Assembly (NCBI GenBank): GCA_026419785.1
Contig: JAODTK010005776.1
Span: 1 to 64,000, forward strand
Length of the DNA stretch: 64,000 nt
From: Sclerodactyla briareus
Taxonomy: Eukaryota; Echinodermata; Holothuroidea; Dendrochirotida; Sclerodactylidae
Reading direction: 5' to 3'
Shown: piece by piece, positions 11,661-23,825 of the stretch
Position numbering within the stretch: the stretch's first letter is position 1
Layout: each line of letters begins with the position of its first letter
Translations under genes and position numbers: made by a program
The notes under the pieces: model-generated
What the model saw: the letters and a program-made list of their open reading frames with translations, nothing else
Database searches by the model: none
Told to the model about the DNA's origin: nothing

Positions 11661-12540
11661 ATGGTGTCCCTTCCCCCTCCAAAAATTAACTTAGATCGTC
11701 GTCCCTGGAATTTACACATCACATACGACGTATATACTTTTCCATGAGCCACGGCCATGGGACCGCACATACACCACCTTCCACGAAATAGCACGAGAAC
11801 ACTAACAGAAGTTGATGAATAGGTCGGTCAAATACGGAAATTTGAAATAGCATCCCATCACTAGTCCACCATATCTCCCCCCTTACCATTTCCATCTGTC
11901 ATTGGATCAAGAACATCACACGGGTTGCCGTCAATTTAGCCAGAACATGACAAATTTGGCATCTGCCTGGGCCGCGCGGGCAGACCCGAAATTTTCCCGA
12001 CAAGTGTCCCAATTTTGGGGTGACCCCCCCCCTCCCCGCTCGCTACGCCCTTGTCTTCCGTTAGCTTCTCATTTTCATTTTTCAATACAACTCTAGGTGT
12101 GGTTCATCAAGTGAAGGAACCAAATGGTTCCGCCTTTTTTCAAGAAGTAATCGTTCTCAGTCAGTCGATTAATTACAGGCCTTGAGGCTAGCGAGCTTTG
12201 CCATGTGTTTGCAAAGTGATAGATTCTCGGTGTCGTCTCTTTCCAAATCGACGAGTTCTGGTATTACCGGTGTAAAGGATATTACCGATGTGAAGGACTT
12301 CGAGAGAATCATAATATACCGCGTCATTAAATGGCGTTTTTCTACTGCAGAGGGCACCAGTGTCCTCGCCCGGTCGCATTATCAGTGGGTTTCTTCCATC
12401 CTCACCATGCAAACAATTATAAGTCATTCCATTTGTTGGGCTGTCGCGATTTTGTATTACAATTTACAAAACAGCTTACTCAATACTAATCAATGACCAA
12501 GTTCAAATTCAGGAGGACTGATTATTGACTAGTCTCTAAG
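11661..12540. other. No gene supported
   Basis: A plus-strand open frame (12182-12496, 104 codons) has balanced composition but no recognised domain and no clear acceptor or donor at its ends, so it is not called. A CCCCCCC-rich spot lies near 12025. Confidence 0.35.
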
Positions 12541-12597
12541 AGTATAAGTATTTGAGAGAATTTGACTAAAATTGCCTACATCATGCAAATTATACAC

Positions 12598-12752
12598 GTT
12601 CCCGACACTCCCACCCGGACAAGTCCCACCCGGACAATTCCCCACCCAAAATGACGCCTAACTTCAACCCCCTAAACCCTATTCACCACAAAAACTACCG
12701 TTGAGGGGATTGTTCCGGTGGGAATTGTCCGGTTGGGAATGCCGTCCACGAA
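12598..12752. mobile_element. Small fold-back MITE with GGACAATTCCC ends
   Basis: The left end has CCACCCGGACAAGTCCCACC and CCGGACAATTCCCCAC (about 12610-12650). The right end has the reverse: GGGAATTGTCCGGTTGGGAA (12720-12739) after TTGTTCCGGTGG. A second copy of the same design, with a doubled CGGACAATTCCC motif at each end, lies at 63838-63984. No coding content. Confidence 0.6.
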
Positions 12753-12759
12753 TTAAACA

Positions 12760-13230
12760 CAACACTCACTTCCCATTGACCCTTTCGCTCTAATTTTAAA
12801 TATCTAATGGTGGACCACACATTACAACTGGTTTTCATGGGAATCCAACAAACTTGAAAATTTGCATGAATGAAGCTAATTATACACATTGGGAATGAAC
12901 CCAGTGACTCCAGTCCAATGTCAAAATTTTGGGGTAAAATTTGGGGGACTAACGCAGACATACCAATCAAGCTTCATGACTTTGGCATACACCAACACAG
13001 AATAGACACATTGAGTGACCTCCAATCGATGTTGAAATGTTGGAGAGTAATGGTAAGCCATACCCACAAGTTTCAAGAGAATCTGGCAAACTTTCAAATT
13101 ATTGCAATATTAATGCTAATTCGAATCACATTGATGACTCCAGTACCCCAATCCATGATAAAACTAGAGACCAATGGTTCACTAGCTCAAACTGGACCAA
13201 TATTCAATATGTAGTTATCTATGAATGTTA
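12760..13230. repeat. Intronic/intergenic repeat family B copy
   Basis: Text such as ATCCAACAAACTTGAAAATT, GCAT..AATTA..CACATTG, GACTCCAGTNNCC..AAAATTTTGGGGT and AAGCCATACCCACAAGTTTC recurs at 14520-14950, 19256-19850 and 50640-51990. The two overlapping open frames here (12870-13348) are reads of this family. Confidence 0.55.
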
Positions 13231-13349
13231 TAGGACTATCCAGCTACCCAAGGTTCTTTTGGTTTTATTTGTTTTCGACAGTTGTTGGTGGCGGCTGGAA
13301 ATTTTCTGGTTGCGAATAATTGGGAGCCTGAAGCTGGGAATTGAATAAA

Positions 13350-14265
13350 AAAAATATGGCCCTTCAAACCCAAGTGGGACCTTATACCGAAAATCCTCTG
13401 ACAATCCAAAGGTACGGCTGTAGACCATCATTATGACCGTTTATGTCAGGGCACTGTCTCTGTTCTGTCTGTACTATGCAAACACCAAACTTTAAAAATT
13501 TTGAATATCACTTGCATAGGGGACATCACAAAACAGGCACAAGATTATTGAAGAGTGAAGATGATGATGGAAGAAAGAATGTACACCATCACCAAAATAC
13601 ACGCAGACCATAATTCCTGCATAGTGAGACTTAGGCATTCCAATCGTATGTCTGCAGGCCACAAATGACAAAAATTTGTAAGAGGAAGAAGCATTTGCTA
13701 ATTCCACCTGATGGACCCCAGGGCCCACCATGGGCCATGAGTATAATCCTGAAGTTACGGCAATATGCCAGAAACAGCAGCACTGTGACAACCAAAATTG
13801 AGGGACAAGAGATTTTGCCTTCAAGTACCCATTGTGTGAAATTCGTAGATGGACCCTCGGCCCCAAGTGGGACTTGGACCAAAAATTCCGGAAAAACTGA
13901 AGGTACGGCTGTTAGACCAGACATATGGCCGTTGTCGCACTATGCACCAAAATTGGAGGAGATACAGATGTCCAATAATGGGCACCAGGGCCAGAGTGGG
14001 CCCTAGCCTCAAAATTCATGAACCACCCCCGATGGCCCTCTACCCAGGACCATTACATGTTACTTTGAGGGACAATCGATTGGAAGCGTGTAGAGAGAGG
14101 CATTCCGGTAACATTAGGTGAAATTCATAAAATGGGCCCTCGGAGGACCTTGGATCAAAAATTCATGAACACCAGAAGGAACGTGTTTAGCCATCAAGAT
14201 GACAAATCAGCAGCTGAGCCAAAATTGTAGGAGAAGTAGTATTTTGCAGATTTTCCACTTAGTAG
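13350..14265 (+). repeat. Repeat family with GGGCCC..AAGTGGGAC..GACCAAAAATTC units
   Basis: Diverged units of about 145-250 bp share CAAGTGGGACYTNGACC, AAAATTC, GGTACGGCTGTTAGACCA, TATGACCGT..GCAC, ACCAAAATTGNAGGAG and GGGCCCCAGGGCCCA. The same family is found at 28615-29170. The overlapping frames 13492-14121 on both strands are reads of it. Confidence 0.65.
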
Positions 14266-14519
14266 CCATGGTGCCCTTTGAGCCATGGACTTGACCTGTA
14301 GCTGGTCAACGATGACTCATCAGTTAATAAACATTGATGTGACCAAATCTGGTCAAGATTCATCAAAAGCGGGGGGATGAACCTGGTGTGGCCCCAAAAG
14401 CAAAAGTTACAGATCTGGAGAAATAGATAGAAGGATAGATAGATAGAATGAATGGGCATCACAATAGCACAACCAGGCATAGTGGTTTGAGCTAACAAAA
14501 ATAGAACCAAAGGGTAACC

Positions 14520-14960
14520 ATAACCACCCAGGTTCCATGAAAATCCAACAAAACTTTAAGATTTCACAAGAAGTATGAACAAATTTAGGACACATTGAAT
14601 GCTCCAGTGACCAAAATCTTTGTAGAAAGTTCGGGACTGGAGGAGAATATGCACCAAGGTTCGTGAAAATCAAACAAACTTGCAAATCCATAGCACCTAG
14701 GTTCATTTGTAATCTTGTTAACGAGCCTAAACAATAAATTACATGGAATAATCTAATTACCCAACTTAGTCAATGACTTTACTGCCCAAATCCCATTAGA
14801 TCATTATTTAATGCAACCCCCGATACTACATTACAAAAATTTCATCGAAATCGATCTCACCGCTTAGGAGAAATCCTGCAACGAGCAAAGAGGGCCCCAC
14901 CCACGCATTACACACACACGCGAGTAATGGCTAATCTGTTCCAGGAAATTTTGTTCTGGC
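14520..14960. repeat. Family B copy with short CA run
   Basis: Shares CCATGAAAATCCAACAAA, TTAGGACACATTGAATG and CTAAACAATAAATTACAT..AATTACCCAACTTAGTCAATGAC with other family B copies. It ends in ACACACACACGCG (14910-14922). A GATA tract precedes it at 14422-14446. Confidence 0.5.
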
Positions 14961-16110
14961 AAGCCCAAAAAGTATCTACGGAGCACTATTCTTTTGTCCA
15001 GAGATTATATTTTCAGAATAATTTATACTTACAAGATTAAATACTGAATAGATTAATATGGAGGAAAAACCTTGCACCTCAGTCTCGGATAAACACGAGG
15101 ACTCACATGGCCTATCACGTCACAGGAACTCAAGAAATCAATAACTTCTTACTCATACCAGGTCCCGTTCTGGTGACCAATTCTTGTTTATGAAATGATA
15201 TCACAATAGAGATTGACACTACCACCTGTTTCGGGCATAGTGAACCATGCCCAAACCCTCCATTTGTTAAAGTGGACAAATGTCAATGGAAGTACATTAC
15301 ACGTTGTCACTGCGCCAAACAGGGGTTGAGCATCATCAGATTGAGTCAAAAAGGGGGACGAAATAAACAGATTCATGACAAATTATGAGAACTGTCAAAA
15401 TGAGAGCTCCAATATGAAAAATGTGGGAGCCTAGAAGTTTATTAAGTATTGTATTTTTATGTCAAGATATACTCAAAATTGACAGTGTGCACTACCCAAA
15501 AAAGAAAATGAAAAACGAAAAATTAGAAATATCGACAATAAATACCAACTGCTCTTTCAGGAAATGCATTTTATGAAAAAGATGTGATGACTTTTCTTTT
15601 GGCAAAAAATAAAAAAAATAACCTTTCGCAAGAAATTGGCGATAATTGACATGGGATTTGTTGTTATTATGCGGTCCATTCTACAGGGAATACTATGCGG
15701 CAGGTGAGCATGCACGTCACTTGGATGGTGTGTGTGTATGTGTGTATGTGTGAGTGTTGTGTGTTGATGCGTGTGTGGGTGGTGTCCAGTTGCACTGTAC
15801 CAACAAACGGATCAGAGCAGAGTGCATGTATGAAAGCATATGATTGATGATGTATGGATAAGGGCTAAAAATTCGGTTGTCCCTTCTCCAAGGTCAACCG
15901 AAATCAGTTTGAGAAATATTGGGTGCTCACTGAATTTTCACTGTGACTAAGTACAAGCGGAATAATAACTTTCCCGAAAGCAGAGGGGACATGCCACGCC
16001 CTAATCCGGTGATTACAAATGTGGACGAATCAGCAGGTGTCCTCCAATAAGCCTTTCCAGGTTGTAAGTGCGCATGTCACCACAAAACAGCCTGGTGGTA
16101 TAGACGAGAT
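14961..16110. other. No gene seen; TGTGTG-rich stretch
   Basis: A TGTGTG-rich stretch occupies about 15727-15780. No exon, RNA gene or transposon end was recognised. Confidence 0.4.
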
Positions 16111-16116
16111 TCTTCC

Positions 16117-16730
16117 ATGTTTAATCATTATGGCCTTTTTGGACTATCATCACTCTTCAAAGGACAACTGCAGGAGATTATGAAGAGGCTAATATATGGT
16201 GGAGAAAAACTGAATGCGTCGTCCAACCCAAAGTTCATACGACTTCTGTTACAAAGTTACACGTCTTTTGAAGTTTGTGAGGTATATTGCAAAAGACTCA
16301 AAAGCATACAATCATACAGAATTAAATGATGTCATACTCTGCACAATTCTGCAAACAATCTTTGTTTTCTGTTGTAAGCACACAATATTTTCACTTCGAG
16401 ACGCATTTAGTCTATGGGAGAGGATTGCGTAGTGGGTGGAAGGTGTCGCTGGTTATTTGGTGAGAGCAATGCACAGCAACTTCTGCTAAATGTTGATTTA
16501 TCAACAAAATGAAACCATGAAATACATTACATAACTTTCGGGGTTGTTAAAGTGTGACGTCTGCATATTACCCAAATGGGATTCTCACCAATTTTCTTTG
16601 CTTAAGGACTCAACTCCGAAGGCCATAACTCAATAGGACAGTTCAGTATTGAAGGGGGTTTCGACTATCGTTGTGTTTTTCTATTCTCCACAATAAACTT
16701 GTTGTATCAAAGCCTGCGTTGTTATTTGAA
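16117..16730. repeat. Dispersed repeat, copy 1 (partner at 30690-31290)
   Basis: The order of shared segments is the same in both copies: GACAACTGCAGGA, CTGAATGCGTC, AAATGATGTCA..CTGCACAA, TTTCACTTCGA, AGTCTATGGGAGA, GTGGGTTG/GTGGGTGG, AATGTTGATT, GGGATTCTC and CAGTATTGAA. No coding sense is visible; open frames 16117-16432 lie in it. Confidence 0.65.
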
Positions 16731-19255
16731 AACATGACTAATTCATCCCATCTTTCCAGAAGTTACTGTCGATCAGTATGGGGGGGGGGGCCCTGGAAGT
16801 TTGTACTGGTTGGATGTGATATTTCCATCAGGGGGGTTTAGAAAAGATGTTCTGCACACTGTTTGTGCAACATTTATCTGCAGTGTACCCCCCCTATGAC
16901 CTTTGACACAGTAGACAAAACTAAATCAGAATGAATTTGTTAGATGGACAAAATCGAGGAACTTCTGGCTGAAATTAAATTCTACAACTACAGTTAACAG
17001 TAAGATTAACAAACTGAAATAGGAAATAATAAATTGTTTTTACCTCCTTGGACACAAAGCCAACCCCCCCCCCCCAAAAAAAAAATAAGGATATCATAGC
17101 GTTTTTGTTAAGCTTTGATTTATATAACAACTGTTGCATGACAGGTACGCGCTGTCTCACTGTGATCAGGCTTCATAGATATGCGATAAGAGGAGTGGAA
17201 TATATTTTTATATATACTCGTAATTTATCATTTAAATGTTAGCAGCTCCCTCCTCGAATTACAAATGACTAGATCATTTCCTGTGATGCCATAAACCTCT
17301 CAAAACATTTCCTCAAAATCAAGCAGCTCGTTTACCAAAAATACTAGATCCATCACAGTGAAAAATATTAAAACAATGTCTTACTGGACAGCCAAAATCC
17401 TCTACTTTAGGCCAGATTTAGGGTCAGCAACTAGTTTATTTTGCCAGAGCCCACGCCAACTTCAAAATTGGACATGATACACCAGATAAGGTTGACCATA
17501 GTATCGCCTCCTAAAGCCTAATTGATCAAGATCTGGGCGGTAACGAGGGCAGATAACTCAATTTAGGCTGCATGCATTCATCAGACCCATTGGTACAGAA
17601 GTTTTTGTGATAGAATATGTCAAACCCAGTTTCATTTTAAGAATGGGAAAAATTCATTTTTTTGTGTACAACAATCACATCTTCATCAGGTAACTGCCCA
17701 CGTCTGCATCCAGCGATGGCGCTGTTTAGACTCTGTTGACGACATGTGATAATCTATGCGGTAGCTACCAAATTTAGTTCAAGGACTACTGTTTTCAAGG
17801 CGGGAGACAACTCTGAATAAGGATGAAGGCCATGGCACAAGCTAGGGACAGGGATTAGGGGGGGGGGGGGGGGAATGGCCAGGGGGAAGGCAAAATTTTG
17901 TTGAAAAAATGAAAACACGAATAGGCACTTTTGGAGCTATATGTACTGGATTTATGACAGGGGAGTACAATCATTTTTGTATCTCGGCCCTCTAGGAGCA
18001 TTACCCCTCCCTCATCTTAGATCCCCCTTCAAGGGAGGCGTTCACTAAACCCGTGTTGTTCCCCCTGCCACCCCCCCCTCAAAAAAAAGGAAAACTATAC
18101 AGCCCCACATCAATAGAGGAAAGGTTTTGAAATCACATTAACTGGGACCCCATGCCCATAAGAGGTTGAAACAAGTTAATCTTTGGCGAATATATCGGGT
18201 TTGTCTTCGCCGTCTTCAAAATTGGGCATCCCCCCACTTCTCTGATGGCGCCCATTTCGAATAAGCAATTTCATCTGCAGAATTTGCCTGGTGGGACCCC
18301 ACCTGGTAGCCATTTGAGATCTGTTGCACACCTCACACATTTGCGAAACTGGTTATTTTTAGGGGTCCAACTTTCACAACAGTTTTCACCCAATAAAATC
18401 CTACCTGGCAGCCATTCCAATTTTCCACGAGTTTTCCGACCACAATTGCAAGCTTGCATATACTGATCCTTTTGGGACCTTACTTTCAGCCCTCTAAAAC
18501 TAAATGCTCAAATGTGGGGGATAAACACGTTGCCAGTTTACCCTCCAGGCGACGACTAGTCATAACTGGAGTCTATTTTTGAGCTTCGGTGTCGGGAACA
18601 ATCAGGATCAGTTACAGAGAGTGTTGTAACAGGTACAGGCTGGAAGGGCAATAGTAACTCTAACTTGTAATCGGTGGTTTAGTTCCCATTCTTGACTTGC
18701 CCACTCGTGAATAGAAACTAGTTTTTTGGTAAATAGTAATCTTTAGAGACAGAAAACATGAATAAACATATTTCTTGCCCTCCTACCTCCTTTGTTAGGA
18801 GATAACAAGAAAAGATACAAACCTTCACTCATAAAATCAGATGAGAAAAGTTTTTCTTTTTTCACTGGGACTACTGAAGAAACTGAGCTTCCAATAGTCA
18901 CCTCCCAATAAGAAACAATTCTTCCGAAACACCTGACATCCAAAAGTCACTAATACAAGCAGATATCCATTCGTGTAAATCTGCAAGTAATCTGAGCAGA
19001 GAACAGTTATCTTATAAAGAATATCTCCTCTATGTTACATTTGGTGGATGAATATGATATACATTGCACTTTGAGAAAGGAAATAAATATTTAAGAAAAA
19101 AAAAAAACCTACTCACAGACTATGGATACACTGTGACTTTGAGGAAGGATATAAAAAGGGGTTCATGAGCAGCGTTTGGCTAGTGACCGTCCTCTTCCAC
19201 TCCTTCCAAATTCATTGCGACTGATTGTGTACCATGTTTACCAACAAAGTAACGA
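16731..19255. other. No gene supported
   Basis: Contains G10 (16779-16788), C11 at about 17066-17076, G18 near 17858-17875 and an A tract (19099-19110). A minus-strand stretch near 18765-18920 has serine/lysine-rich coding-like text between a weak acceptor and a GTTTGT donor, but matches nothing I know and is not called. Confidence 0.35.
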
Positions 19256-19850
19256 GCCTAGTGGAGACGTGACTAAATTAGAATATTGTCTGAATCGTGC
19301 AAAATAGACACATGACTACTTTTTGTGACACATTCTCCAATACTAAATATCTCAGGACCAACATTGGACTGCACTCAATACTTTCATGGAAACCAACCTC
19401 TGAAATTTTTCCAAATTAGACAAATGAGAGAGGACATCAAAGGACCTCCAGTGGACCTGAATCCGTGTTTAAAAATTTGGGACTAAAGGTAAACCATATT
19501 CACTAAGTATTGTGAATTTTCCCCCATGAATCAGGCAAATCTGCATGGAAAATATTCAATAGGCATATTCAACGCTGAAAATCTAATCATTCCATCCATT
19601 CCTATATCTGTACTTATGTGCCAAATCACATCACCATATATCTCTTACGGTTTACCTCAAGCATATAACATTTGCAGAAGAGGCTAATCACTCTTCTTAA
19701 TTACTGACTTGTAATCGGAATTGGTCTCAATGTTCCGGAGAAATTCTGCAAAAAGGACAGTGTGACACACACATACACACAGACACATACATACACACAC
19801 ACCACAAGTGATCGCTAAGTCTCTCTTTGACATTCAGGCTAGACAGAAAC
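19256..19850. repeat. Family B copy with (CA)n end
   Basis: Shows GACCTCCAGTGGACCTGAAT, AAATTTGGGACTAAAGGTAA, AATCTAATCATTCCATC and TGTGCCAAATCACATCACCA, followed by CACACACA..CACA (19766-19802) and GATCGCTAAGTCTCTCTTTG. The order agrees with 51560-51990, including the CA run before the end. Confidence 0.6.
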
Positions 19851-20385
19851 ACATTCATACACTGTGCAAGGTCTTGGAGAAATGACAAACCCTCCTCACT
19901 CCTGTTGCTAACTCATTTCAAGGAATATTCCTCAGAATTGAAGTATATAGGTCCCTTCCAGCTACAAGTGTTAAATAGAAACAGCAACACTGTCCACAAT
20001 TGGCAAAAAATGAATAATAAAAATATGTCATACCAATTTAAATTCTTTAATTAATAGCAGAATCTGCTCTAACTATCCAGGCAGGAATGTGCAGTTCACG
20101 ATACACCGCATAATCGAGGTATAAGCAGACCCAGCAGAGGAAATACGCACAGGATAGAGGTCTATCTGTGAACTGCCTGCAAGCAGATGCACTCCATGAC
20201 TTTAAATGACAACTGTGAACTTTGGTAGTATCTGTGAGTTCGTCAAGAAGACTCAAATTTCACAGATGTATATCTGGCCGTGGCTCTAGCCAACCATGGA
20301 ACACATGGACCAAAGCATTTCACTTGTCTAAAGAGACTTCACAAGTTGGAGAGAAAGGCTGGTCCAAATGCTAATAAAATCAGGC
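19851..20385. other. No gene seen
   Basis: A minus-strand frame (20047-20256) and a plus-strand frame (19827-20054) have no recognisable domain. No convincing splice pair. Confidence 0.35.
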
Positions 20386-20387
20386 AA

Positions 20388-20570
20388 TACCAGCGCTCTG
20401 CCCAGATCAACAGATGCTTTCAGACCATCATCTTCACCATCTTGGGTCTGACAGAAAACAGCGCTCTGCCCAGCTGAACAGATGCGTTCAAACCATTATC
20501 TTCACTTTCTTGGGTCTGACACAGACAAATCTACCTTCTTGAATCTAATAAGAGACAGCGCTCTACCCAG
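20388..20570 (+). repeat. Three partial repeats with CAGCGCTCTGCCCAG
   Basis: CAGCGCTCT(G/A)CCCAG occurs at about 20391, 20459 and 20556, the first two followed by AACAGATGCNTTCANACCAT, ATCTTCAC and CTTGGGTCTGACA. They form the start of open frame 20482-21102, which then enters a SINE, so that frame is not a gene. Confidence 0.6.
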
Positions 20571-20827
20571 CACAACAGCTGCTTCCAGCAATACCTCACA
20601 CATGTATCCGGGAGCGTCTAGGAAGGACCAGTCCTTTGCCAGTCCCAGCTACCATCCTCAATTCAGATACACTCTCTACAGGAGAATTCACAGTTTGATA
20701 GGGTTCTGCAAGTTATCATGGAATAGCATCTGTTGTGCAACACTGGGATTGTCCACCCTACAGAAAAAAAATAAAAACTCTCAATTTTTTTATTTTTTTC
20801 GTTTTTTAATTTTTCAATATATTTTCT

Positions 20828-21178
20828 TATGGTATACTTGCCGAGCAGAGGATCGATCCTATTCAAGGTCCAGCAGGGGTGCAGACCTGGATACTGCAAC
20901 AAATTGTCAGCTGCGAAATCTTCATCAGGTAAATGGATTAAGGCAATGCCTCTATGGCGGTACCTCAACTGTGGGTTGGGGGTATGCACAGGCAGACAGC
21001 AACTTGCAAATTGCCTACCCCTCGTTTTTCCCGGCTCCAATCCCACGTGCTGAGCACCCAGTGAGAAGGCAACAGGTTCCATTTTTGAAGTTTTTGGTAT
21101 GACCCGACCGGGGATCGAACCCCAGTCTCGTTTGTTCTGGGTGGAAGCCGACGCTTTAACCAAATTGTGCCACCACTA
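20828..21178 (-). mobile_element. tRNA-derived SINE (family 1, copy with intact head)
   Basis: Read on the minus strand it opens with a tRNA-like head at 21175-21100: GGTGGCACAATTTGGTTAAAGCG resembles an A box and GGTTCGATCCCCGGTCGGGT a B box. A conserved body follows. A second copy at 23826-24130 repeats the body almost base for base, including AACCTGTTGCCTT, AGGTACTGCC and the CTCTGCTCGGCA tail. The head has insertions, so it is not a working tRNA. Confidence 0.8.
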
Positions 21179-21575
21179 GTTACTAATTAACCATGAGTGC
21201 ACAGCTGTTCTCGGGCCCGGGGGGCTGCACTCTCCGATGCCTCTGCAGATCTTTCTGGTAGTGGAGTCCAGGGGAGGGCCACTGTATCTGTCCAGTCTCT
21301 CGGTCCAGGGAGCACACAGATCAGGAGACACCCCTCACAGGGGCGGGAGGATTAGTCAAAGCTCATGAGGTTGGCTGGAGCCTGCCGAAGGGGGAAAAGG
21401 TCAACAGTTTACAACATTAGCTCAATGTCAGTCGTTGGCGTATGTGAGTAGATCTCGAGACATGGCAGCACACATATTGCGCTGTCTCTTATTCTGGCAG
21501 CTGTAAAATCAACACAAACGTAACAATAGATGATACACATAATTGAACAAAATGACACCCTCTGGAAAATGTTCC
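21179..21575. other. No gene seen
   Basis: Unassigned sequence between a SINE and a G-rich minisatellite. Confidence 0.3.
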
Positions 21576-21636
21576 CATGGAGAGGGGAGGGGTAGGGGAG
21601 GGGTAGGGGAGGGGTAGGGGAGGGGTAGGGAAGGCA
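21576..21636 (+). repeat. G-rich 11-bp minisatellite (GGGGAGGGGTA), G-quadruplex candidate
   Basis: About five units of GGGGAGGGGTA in a row give ten or so G4 runs separated by one or two bases, a strong G-quadruplex pattern on the plus strand. Confidence 0.9.
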
Positions 21637-21639
21637 CCG

Positions 21640-22610
21640 AGGCATGCCCTGCTGAGCCTAACTCATCGAGGAATCTAACAAAAATGCAGGCAGATGACAC
21701 AACCCTATCATTTCAGGGACATTGTGGGCTAAAAATATTGACTTACCCAAACCGGATTATGTGAGCGAACAAATAACTTTCCAAAAACAAATTAGTTATA
21801 TTGTTTTTGGATACCAAGGATACTTGTCGAAAAGAGTTGTAATCGATAGGTGAAAAGCTGGTGTGCACATTTTGATGGAGATTGTCACCAACTGACTGAG
21901 CTTAGAAGTAAAATATCTCTGACGTTAATTCAGACCAAGATGCTCAGATACGAGACGAAACGTAAGATGAAACGTTTGGCAGAATGAGAAGGGCAATAGG
22001 GTGGCCAACCTGGACTTTGTTCTATTGCCAGAAGTACAATGACAGTGGATGGCGTGTAAGACAGTCGAATATGTTGAAATAGGTTCCTCGTTTGTCTCCG
22101 TAGTATTCTGCAACGCTGGAAACATTACAACGTAACATTAGATGTTTCTTCACATCCATGAACAAAACGACACCCACTGAGAACATTTCCTGTAATGATG
22201 AAATTTTGATATGGCTGCAGACAGGCGAAGTCCAGTGCAGCCTAACTATTGGCTGCAACCAGCTTACTCCGCATGACTTAATGCAAAATAAATTAGACAT
22301 AATGCACTATTGGTAACATTGCTCTCAGCCAATACTGAGAAGCTTGAGTTTTTACAATAGAATGTGGATAAATTAATGTCAATTATTTGATTCAAACAAG
22401 AATCATTTTTCATTTGTTAGGACGGCAGGTATCACAGGAGCTGGAGAATGTTGAGGAGGAGGGGGGGTCAGTCATTGTGATGCAAAGGACTTTACAGGAT
22501 ATTTGCATTATGCCTTGTCGGTCGCTGGGCCGTTGGTCACGTAAAATTGTTCTTCTCCTCCATGATATTCACAAGAAAGTGTCACAACCCTGGTTTCACC
22601 GACTGCCTTT
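21640..22610. other. No gene supported
   Basis: Two overlapping minus-strand frames (21925-22300) have no recognised domain or splice signals. A related sentence, GACAC(C)CTCTGGAAAATGTTCCC (21553-21574) versus GACACCCACTGAGAACATTTCC (22168-22189), suggests a diverged local duplication. Confidence 0.35.
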
Positions 22611-22614
22611 TGGA

Positions 22615-22905
22615 CGGGAATGTAAAATGGCAGTACTGGGAGCGGGTTGGGGGTTAGCTACAACCCTGCCTCGATGTCCTCTGAGCCCTACTCACTATGG
22701 GAAGACGGTATCACCAGTGCCCATCCCACGATACGCCAATACGGCCAGGGTTCCTTGTCGTACTTGGCTCCGAATAAATAAAATAAAAAGCCTCTTCTCA
22801 AGTTGTAGGACCATGGCCTTATTTTCCTGGCGATGGACTTTGGTCCTCCACATTGCGAGGTTGCATTGCTCTGTCCACTCAACCACCGGTGGCCCAGGGG
22901 CCCAG
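22615..22905 (-). mobile_element. Possible tRNA-like SINE
   Basis: On the minus strand the end at 22890 reads CCACCGGTGGTTGAGTGGAC, then AGAGCAATGCAACC, similar to a tRNA A-box region. The B box is not convincing. An A-rich junction (AATAAATAAAATAAAAAG on the plus strand) lies in the middle. Only tentative. Confidence 0.35.
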
Positions 22906-23300
22906 AACTGGATTGTGGATGCATGGCAGTAAACTTGATGTGGTGTGCGGAAGATTAAAATGATAGCTGCTCAGATAAGGTCTCGTGCCCCCATTTTTCA
23001 GCATGTAACTAACGCTCATTCACTTGGCAATGAAATGACTGTGATGCAAGCACTCCTAAGATCCTCGGCATGGTCCGTCAAATGTGGGTCATTGTCTAAT
23101 CGGAAGTGACTCACATGTCCGTCACGTTCCTGAACGGTCAGTAACAAAACTGACTCTGGGTTGTGCAATTTCATGCGGATTATTTAGAAGGTAATAGAAA
23201 AAAGACAGGAAATTGTTATCAAAGTGACTGAGGGATTTGTCAATGTACAAGAATTGTATGAAGGACCATGACAATGACTCAGTGGATGGTCATCGAGTAT

Positions 23301-23315
23301 TGGGGGGGGGGGGGG
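23301..23315. repeat. G14 homopolymer
   Basis: A run of about 14 G just downstream (gene sense) of the last RALGPS exon candidate. Confidence 0.85.
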
Positions 23316-23320
23316 CTTAC

Positions 23321-23372
23321 GTATTCAAATGACAACTGCATTAGGCAGACCGCCGAGCACGACAGCGTTAGC
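23321..23372 (-). CDS. RALGPS: RALGPS C-terminal exon candidate
   Basis: After the PH-domain exon at 23466-23558, a further AG (CTGGCCAG) is followed by GCTAACGC.. and text reading LPNA and, after a frame change, LSFE, close to the family C-terminus (..VPANLMSFE). It ends at a GTAAGC donor or a nearby stop, depending on frame. The intron would be only about 90 bp, the acceptor lacks a strong pyrimidine tract and a frameshift is needed, so this is tentative. Confidence 0.35.
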
Positions 23373-23465
23373 CTGGCCAGGCATGGAGCCCGCCCGGACT
23401 TGCGCGAACGGGTAATAGTGACCATACAAGCACTATGATTACTGACTGGAGTGAGGAGAGAGTAC

Positions 23466-23558
23466 CTTGGTGGCCCTGTGTTTCTTGGTAGCTGCGTCTA
23501 GGTGTCGGATCCACTGACAGGGCAGAGTATGTGCTGAGCCTGTACTTGTAGGAGTTAC
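23466..23558 (-). CDS. RALGPS: RALGPS exon: end of PH domain
   Basis: Acceptor CTACCTCATCATCAG, donor AAG|GTACTC. The exon starts with GT, completing the G codon of the previous exon, and reads GNSYKYR, the family's KGN-YKF strand. After one missing base it reads SAHTLPCQWIRHLDAATKKH. The W-x-R-H-L-D-A-A pattern is the C-terminal helix of a PH domain, with the invariant Trp. The original frame is also open (LSTYSALSVDP..) but does not resemble the family, so I place a 1-base indel after TACAGG. The PH domain binds membrane lipid or proteins and positions the exchange factor. Confidence 0.8.
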
Positions 23559-23825
23559 CTGATGATGAGGTAGAAGCCGTCATTATTACCAAAAATCTGT
23601 TCATTAAGCCGAACGGAGAAGGCGAGTGCTACAACGGATGTGTGCATGCAGAGCAAGGAAGAACTCATGAATGCTGAGTCATGTGAGCAAGGATGCTGAA
23701 AGTGTTTTATCTGCTTGTATTGATAGCAGAAGTCATTCATCAGTCGGAAGAGCCGGATGAGATATTGTAGTTAGTTTCCACCTATTTTACGTCGCTGGTT
23801 GCAATAGCGATGTTTTTTTTTTCAT

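Noticed and set aside
12182-12496. 104-codon plus-strand frame with balanced composition
   Set aside because: No recognised domain and no convincing splice or start context; left unassigned.
18765-18920. Minus-strand exon with Ser/Lys-rich text
   Set aside because: Weak acceptor, GTTTGT donor, no family match and not linked in phase to any neighbour.
20482-21102. 206-codon plus-strand frame
   Set aside because: It starts in local repeats and continues through an antisense SINE.
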